From: Merluccius polli
Lineage: Eukaryota; Chordata; Actinopteri; Gadiformes; Merlucciidae
Direction: 5' to 3'
DNA: 64,000 nt
NCBI GenBank assembly: GCA_030340625.1
Contig: JAOPHQ010005165.1
Coordinates: 60,001 to 124,000, forward strand
The first letter of the stretch is position 1. Each line of letters starts with the position of its first letter. A program made the translations under genes and the position numbers. Below, in pieces: positions 58,183 to 64,000 of this stretch. Under the pieces are notes generated by a model, which searched no databases, was not told the origin of the DNA, and worked only from the letters and a program-made list of their open reading frames with translations.

Positions 58183-61150
58183 TGGATGACGACATAAAGG
58201 AAGCTGTCCTGTCATTTTTACCGGGCCTTTCTGATGAGACCCTGACATCCTTGTTGGAGATCTTTGGGGAGTTGGGAGTGGAGAGCAGGGGAGACCTTTC
58301 CTTTATACAGGAGAAGGACCTGGAAAGATGCCTTAGGCCAATCCACTGTCGGAGATTGCTCAATGGCATTAAGAATGATGGTAAATACATATTTTGACAT
58401 CATGGGAATGGGAATATTTGGTATTTAGCAGCAGAATCGTCTCAGTTACACTATTTAATAATTTGTTTCTCTCTTTTTTTTTGTCCTTTTATATCCAGGA
58501 CTCCCACCATTTCAGATAGAGTTTGTAGATGTTGCCTCTCCCACCCCAAGTAATCCTTCATCATCCAGCTCTGAAAACACTTTGCCTTCAGTCTGGGAGG
58601 CAGTGCGACTGAAGGCAAAGTCAGATGGAATGAGATGCCAGCGGCAGTCCAACAAGCAGTGGCAGATGAAAGAAGACCGTCACCTGGCGAAAGAAGAGAT
58701 ATGGTCAAAGTAGTGGTGGACCAAATGCTGGCACACGATCCAAACTCAACCAGAGCTATGTGCCACAGTGTTGCCCGAAGAATTACAAGAGACTATCCCA
58801 AAAGTTTTGCGGATGTGGGGAAAACAGGAGACGTTGTTGTAGACGGCTGCCAGTCCCTCCTTCAACAATTGAAAACAAGAGTAGAATATAAAAACAGAAG
58901 AAATACTCTTGCAAGGAGACGTGGAGAACGAAGGCCCCGCAGTGGGGTGGCAGAGGGGGCCAGAGTTATGACACGAGGCCCCGTTGACCAGTATGGATGT
59001 GTCAGGTGGGGTCCTGTGGAACTTCCTGATGGAGAGACGGAGACAACACTGAATGAAATAAAGAGGCAACTCCTTAACATCTACTCGGAGGAAGGGATGG
59101 GCGGGGCCGAGAGAGCTGAACCTCTGATGGTAAAAACATATGTAATTCAGCGCCGGTACCTGAACAGTGTGCCTGAAATTAAGAAGGAATGGCCTTTTCT
59201 CTTCACACCTAGAGGCCTTTACTCCCACTTTGGCCTCCTGACAGATGTCTCCATCCTGAACAAGCTGCGAGAGGCCCTCAACAATAAAGGCAGCACAGTG
59301 ATTGGTTACTGCAAGGACCTGCAGCGTCATCCTGGGATCGAGGATGTCCTCGGCAGCTATGACCCAGAGACTTCAGACAGGGCTGCATGTATCCTGTTGC
59401 TCCTGATGGCATATTTCAAAGAGCCAGGCAATGCCATCATGCTTGAAACTGATGTAAGTTGTTTAAAAGAAGAAGAAAAAAACAGTTTTTACTTTTGCAT
59501 ACATTTAGTCATATTCATTCAAATGTTGACACACAACATTTGCTGTGATTAACCTCTAAATCACTGGGACAATTAAACTCTCTCTTAAGCACCATGTTAA
59601 GTCTATGCTACCATACATGTATACTACAGTTATTTCTTATTTTACAGCCATGTTCCACAGCCGCTGATGTGCAGAGGACATTGACATTGCCGAGCACCCC
59701 CTGCTTGATTGTCCAAAGTACTGTTGATATCTGGATTTGATATTTCTAGCTGCAAGAAATAAACCATATGGTTAGAAATTAATGAAAATAGTCACAACTT
59801 TTTAATATTTTCTTTCCTCCAATATTGTAGGTTGCAGCTTGGCTCCCTTTATCTAACATAAACAGTAGTGCCAATATTTGGTGTAAAGTAATTGGATTAG
59901 AGATTGTACATTGACTAGATTTATTTTGGAACTGTATCCCTAGGGATGCCTCAATAGATGATGAGCTTATTCTCAGCTGAGAAGTGCTGTCTTTCCACCC
60001 AAATGACTATAGCAGACAGACTGTCAACATACGCACACACTAACTAGCACATTAGCGCTCACATCAGTATATAGCTGCTGCAATGTAAAAGCATCTCTTA
60101 CTGTATAGTGTATGTATGTGTATATCTAGACATGCAATATCATATTTCAGCAGGTTGTATTTGTAACTTCAAAATGTTCTGTTCATTTCAGGTGACATGA
60201 TGAAGCCCAGTGCGTGGATGCTGTCTGTTGAAGGGGAGGTGGTGATGGGACCATACGAAACATTCATGAATGGGATAGCTGCGGTTTTTGCAAGTTACTA
60301 CAGCTTCAATCTGCAGTATCCTGATGACAGCTCATGCACTTTGGAGTTTATCCAAAGGTACTGTAATACTTAAATTACCATTTTATTTAACTGCTTGCTT
60401 GATAATCCACCTTGCTCTCGTATCTTCTTAGCATTTGTTGTTGTTTATTTGACATTTTTGCCTGCCTCCAATGCTTTATTGATTTTTTTCATTTTATCAG
60501 TGCTACATTCTTATCACTTTCAGTCAATGTCTAATATTTTCAAACTGAAACAATCCTTCATGTGATTATCTTGGAAGAGAAATATAAATACAGTGGGAGT
60601 GAGTGCTTTGATTGAGCAATCTCTCAATTGAGTTGAATTGAATTCAGCAGACTAACACTCCTCAACCTTCTTTTTGATAGCATGGCAAAGAGTACACAAC
60701 CTGTGAGCAGCTGACATGTGCTCCTATTTGGTAAATTGATTTGGTATCATCATTTTTTGTGAATTATTGTGTCTTTCTTAACTTGGGTGTCAAGTGGATG
60801 ACTTACATGCTTGCTTAGGTCACAGGTTTGTTCAATGGTTGCATGTCTGTCTCCATCTCTACGCACCTGATTTGCTTGTCTGTAATCAATCTTACTTGGC
60901 TTTCAGTACTTATTCCTTTCTTTGGTGTTGGATTTACTTACAGGGAAAGTGGCTGTACAGCATGTGCCTTGGATAAACAATGCAATAATACATTTATGTA
61001 AAACTGAAAGTTGTTGTCTTTGCTTATTGTTTACAGATACTTCCTGGGCATTAACCCCGAGACTGGATCAAAGTCCAAGAAAAAGTGCATCAACTCAAAT
61101 GTGAGCAACTGGTGCGAAAACTGATTGACTTTGAGTGGATGACAATGTAG
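58183..61150 (+). pseudogene. SAM-domain protein, SAMD3-like, transposon-associated, frameshifted
   Basis: Exons by splice signals: 58183-58380, 58499-59453, 59648-59717, 60192-60357, 61037-61150. The first exon encodes a SAM-like fold (LTSLLEIFGELGVESRGDLS, then LERCLRPIHCRRLLNGIK). Later parts include MPAAVQQAVADERRPSPGER, RITRDYPKSFADV, WPFLFTPRGLYSHFGLLTD and YPDDSSCTLEFIQRYFLGIN, as in the many fish proteins named sterile alpha motif domain-containing 3-like. Two frame breaks: between about 58575 and 58630 the exon must change frame to reach WNEMPAAVQ; after 61060 the expected C-terminal RKLIDFEW is one frame away from the TGA at 61122-61124 and ends at 61150. A weak acceptor at 58619-58620 could bypass the first break in frame. 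Function unknown; it may be the second protein of the element at 51.7 kb. Confidence 0.6.
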
Positions 61151-61224
61151 ACATTTTTAAAGTTGATGTTGTTGTTGTCATGGTTTTGTTATTTATGTTA
61201 TTGGTTCTGTTTAGGGGGTGTTAA

Positions 61225-61700
61225 TGCGAGCATATATGTGATTATGAGAGGTGAGGTCGGGCCGCGCCGCCGGTAGGTGGGCAGGCCAGGGGGCCCCCCG
61301 CCCCGCCCCAGGTATCCCAGCAGGGAATCCCAAAGGAAGGCCCACAGGGCATGGGGATCTCCCATCTCTCTTCCACCTTCCCTTCCTTTTTTCCCTTCTT
61401 CTTTACTTTTTATTAAAAAAAAAAAAAAAAAAAAAAATTTACCTTCCCTCCCCCCTCCTTTGATTTCAAATTAAGGGCGATCGTGCCTAGGGCCGCAACC
61501 AAACCCAGAGGTGGGTGCTGGCCCGCGACAGATCGCCCCTCTGTGCCTAACCCAGTCAGGGCAACTCCCAGGCCCTTAGGAGGGGGTCTGCCCGCTTAGG
61601 GGAGGCTTTTTTCTTTTTCCTTCCTCTTCTTCTCCTTTCCCCTCTTAGTTTTATTTATTTATTCATTCGCCCTTTTATTTTATTCATTTATTCACAGTAT
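61225..61700. other. non-coding flank of the gypsy element
   Basis: A G/C-rich block (61255-61330), pyrimidine-rich tracts and a poly-A run (61415-61437) lie 3' of the pol remnant on its strand, where a 3' LTR would be expected. I cannot identify LTR boundaries, because no second copy is in the window. Confidence 0.35.
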
Positions 61701-63550
61701 TCAGTTTGGGAAAAGGGTCTTTGTTGGGTCATTTTTGTTGATGTTTGTTCCATGTCCGAGTTCCATGTCAGAGCCATAGCTTAGTTTCCACGGAGTGTAA
61801 GGAGTCGTCCGTGTCTTTTTAACCCCATAAAGCTTGCACAGTTCTGCTATAACTTCACTCTCGAAATTTCTGCCTTGGTCCGAATGAAGCCTCTCAGGGA
61901 CCCCATACTTCATGAACCACTCCTTGAGCAAAACTTTAGCAGTAGTGTCAGCTTTCTGGTCTCTAGTAGAATATGCTTGCGTAAACTTGGTGAACACATC
62001 AGTCACAACAAGGACATTTTCACGCCCATCAGAAGCTGGCTCCAACATTGTAAAATCCACAGCCACCACTTCTAGTGGTCTGGAGGCCAAAAATGCTTGA
62101 ACTGGAGCATGGATTTTCGGCTGAGGCATCTTGGTCAAAACGCACCGCTCACAGGTTTTAACCCAGCTTTCAACATCCTCGCATAGCCCTACCCAGAAAC
62201 ACCTCTCTCTTAGCAGGTTTACAGTGCGTTCTATGCCCTGATGTCCCATGTTGTTGTGGACATTCTCTAGAACTTGATCCTTCAAACACCCAGGCACGAG
62301 TAACTGCCACACTTCACCATGACGTGGGTCTGTGACAACTCTGTAAAGCAACCCTTCCCTTTGCTGTATGCAGCTCCACTGTTTCAACAGTCTTTTCACC
62401 TGGCTAGACAGAGCCGCTCTCTCTTTGGGGCTTGGCCTTCTTCCCTGATCCCAAAATGTTCTGAAAGCTTTTAGTGTGAGATCACTGCTCTGAAAACCTA
62501 TCAGCTCTCCTCTGGTATAACCTGGCAGTGTCGGGGTGTTACCTTGCCTTGCACTTAAGTCACTAGACCCCGACTCCACAGCACAGATTTGTCTCAGCTT
62601 TACGCACTCAAAACCTTTACTGACAAGACCAGGATCCAGAACTGTCCCTCGCTCAATCAGATTACAAACTGCAATGCAATTGTCAAAATCCGAATCAGGG
62701 TCAGTTTCAGGCTCCCCTGCAAACTCCTGCCTAGACAGTGCATCAGCGGCAGCGTTGCTCGAACCAGGACAGTACTTAACCTCAAAGTCAAAGACAGACA
62801 GTTGCGCTACCCACCTCTGTTCTATAGCACCTAACTTAGCTGTCTGGAGGTGGCAGAGAGGGTTGTTGTCAGTCAAGATGACAAACTTTGCACCAAGCAA
62901 GTAACCCCTGAATTTTTCCACCACTGCCCATTTTAAGGCAAGCAACTCTAACTTCATACTACTATAGTTACGGTCATTTTTCTCAGCCTGGCGAAGTCTG
63001 CGGCTAGCGTAGGCTATGACTCGTTTGGTGTCGCCCTGCTGTTGACACAATACAGCGCCTAAACCATGCTGACTGGCATCTGTCTCAAGTATGAAGGGTT
63101 GTGTCAGCAAAGCCTAAAATGGGAGCTGAGGTAAATTTTTGTTTTAACTGTTCAAAAGAAGAGTCACACTCTGGGGTCCACATAGTACAAAACTGGTGAC
63201 CTACTTTCCCTGTTTTCTTCACACCTGAACATTTGTTGACTAGGTCATGTAGTGGCCCGGCAATCTGTGAAAAACCTTGGATAAATCTCCTGTAGTAACT
63301 ACAGAACCCCACAAATGACTGCAGCTCTTTGCCAGTTGTTGGGACCTTCCAGTTTTTAACAGCAGAGACCTTGGAGGGGTCCGTTCCTACACCTTCTGCT
63401 GACACCTGATGTCCCAGAAACTTCACTGACTGTTGTAGGAAAGCACACTTCTGCAACTTCACCTTAAGTCCCGTGTCTGCCAGTCTCTTAAGTACAGTCT
63501 CAAGTCTTTCGAGATGTTGCTCAAATGTCTCTGAAAAAACCAAGCTAGGT
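61701..63550 (-). mobile_element. Ty3/gypsy retrotransposon pol remnant
   Basis: Read on the - strand. Part of reverse transcriptase (63543 to about 63120, with FLGHQVSAEG and SYYRRFIQGFS) is followed by RNase H (first Asp in ETDAS near 63080, then LTDNN and DALSR) and integrase (zinc-binding H-x4-H and C-x2-C, first Asp in VAVDF, second in HSDQG). Reverse transcriptase and RNase H are in different frames around 63085-63110, a frameshift. Integrase diverges right after RTTPY, before the third catalytic residue, and ends at 61701. The upstream side is cut by a hAT-type insertion at 63550. The element is dead. Domain order RT-RH-IN fits Metaviridae. Confidence 0.9.
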
Positions 63551-64000
63551 CAGGGGTTCTCAACCTTTTTCAGGCTGGGCCCCCCCAAAACTGGTTCATT
63601 GCAGTCGGGGCCCCCCCCCCATTGTCGACGGGGCGGGGGGGGGGGGGGGGTGAGCGCAATAGTAACACACCGCGGACCTACGACCGACAGGGGGGGGGGG
63701 GGGTGCGAGCAATAGTAACACACCGCGGACCTACGGCCGACGGGGGGGGGGGGGGGGGGGGGCGCGCGATTGTAACATTCCGGCCGACGGCGGGGGTGGT
63801 GGTGCGTGCAATAGTAACACACCGTGGACCTGCGACCGGCGGGGGGGGGGGGGGGGGGGGGGCGCGGTGTGTTACTATTGCGCTCTCAAAAAGGAGGACA
63901 AATACGCGCCCGGCTTGATGCTGCGCCGGACGCCGGACAGGGCTGAAAAACCGGACAGTCCGGCCTAAAGCCGGGCGCGTATTTGTCCTCCTTTTTGAAC
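63551..64000. mobile_element. hAT-type element with G-rich minisatellite, runs off window
   Basis: The left end is CAGGGGTTCTCAACC at 63551. The 8 bp before it (agctaggt) is a candidate target duplication, but the other end is outside the window. The interior at 63607-63880 is four to five copies of a unit with poly-G plus 'taacacaccgcggaccta'. It interrupts the gypsy reverse transcriptase. Confidence 0.65.
63886..63998. mobile_element. 113-bp inverted-repeat element
   Basis: Two perfect 31-bp arms (63886-63916 and 63968-63998) begin TCAAAAAGGAGGACAAATAC and enclose about 50 bp containing 'gccggac' repeats. It looks like a very short terminal-inverted-repeat element nested at the edge of the minisatellite. 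Its target duplication cannot be judged at the window end. Confidence 0.6.

Larger units (their letters stand above)
51726..61200 (+). mobile_element. decayed two-gene DNA transposon, CACTA/EnSpm-like
   Basis: The proposed left end is CACTGTAAGATATTACC at 51726, with the CACTG start typical of CACTA/EnSpm elements. It is followed by an array of ACTGT motifs to about 51985, internal repeats (52.2-53.8 kb), an apparent 5' untranslated exon ending at 52087 (gtaagg donor), a zinc-finger/DDE-like gene (54974-57362) and a SAM-domain gene (58183-61150). Both genes are multicopy in fish as I recall them. No matching ...CAGTG right end is seen before the retroelement at about 61.2 kb, so the right terminus is lost or displaced. 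Uniting the two genes in one element is inference from their adjacency, shared orientation and shared decay. Confidence 0.5.

Overview
The window looks like teleost fish nuclear DNA. It has intron-rich vertebrate genes with GT/AG junctions, very dense dinucleotide microsatellites, and many short hAT-type and Harbinger-like DNA elements. Three host genes lie on the + strand in the order ppp3ca, emcn, ddit4l. From memory this is the same order and relative orientation as PPP3CA, EMCN and DDIT4L on human chromosome 4q, so the block is conserved synteny. The microsatellite density recalls codfishes, but the species is not identifiable here.

Layout. 1-30.1 kb: the 3' eleven exons of ppp3ca (calcineurin catalytic subunit A alpha), from the exon carrying the LRGNHE metal site to the autoinhibitory tail, plus its 3'UTR; the first exons lie upstream of the window. 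32.6-45.4 kb: an endomucin-like membrane mucin. A signal-peptide exon is followed by tandemly amplified 42/51/48-bp Thr/Ser-rich exons, a transmembrane exon and short cytoplasmic exons. 48.7-51.1 kb: ddit4l (REDD2), with a recognisable promoter, a noncoding first exon and a polyadenylation signal.

51.7-64 kb is a transposon cluster. A large decayed two-gene DNA element begins with a CACTG terminus and an array of ACTGT motifs. It encodes a zinc-finger/DDE-like protein (about 55.0-57.4 kb) and a SAM-domain 'SAMD3-like' protein (58.2-61.15 kb), both frameshifted. To its right lies a broken Ty3/gypsy pol on the - strand, whose reverse transcriptase is cut by a hAT-type insertion. Short elements with exact target-site duplications are scattered through the introns; five 8-bp duplications were read on both sides.

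The most unusual observations are these. Four hAT-type insertions with different terminal repeats carry the same G-rich minisatellite. The mucin domain of the endomucin gene has grown by duplication of a three-exon cassette. A two-gene transposon sits directly after ddit4l. A long inverted repeat flanks two ppp3ca exons. A possible 9-nt microexon lies in the ppp3ca region that is alternatively spliced.
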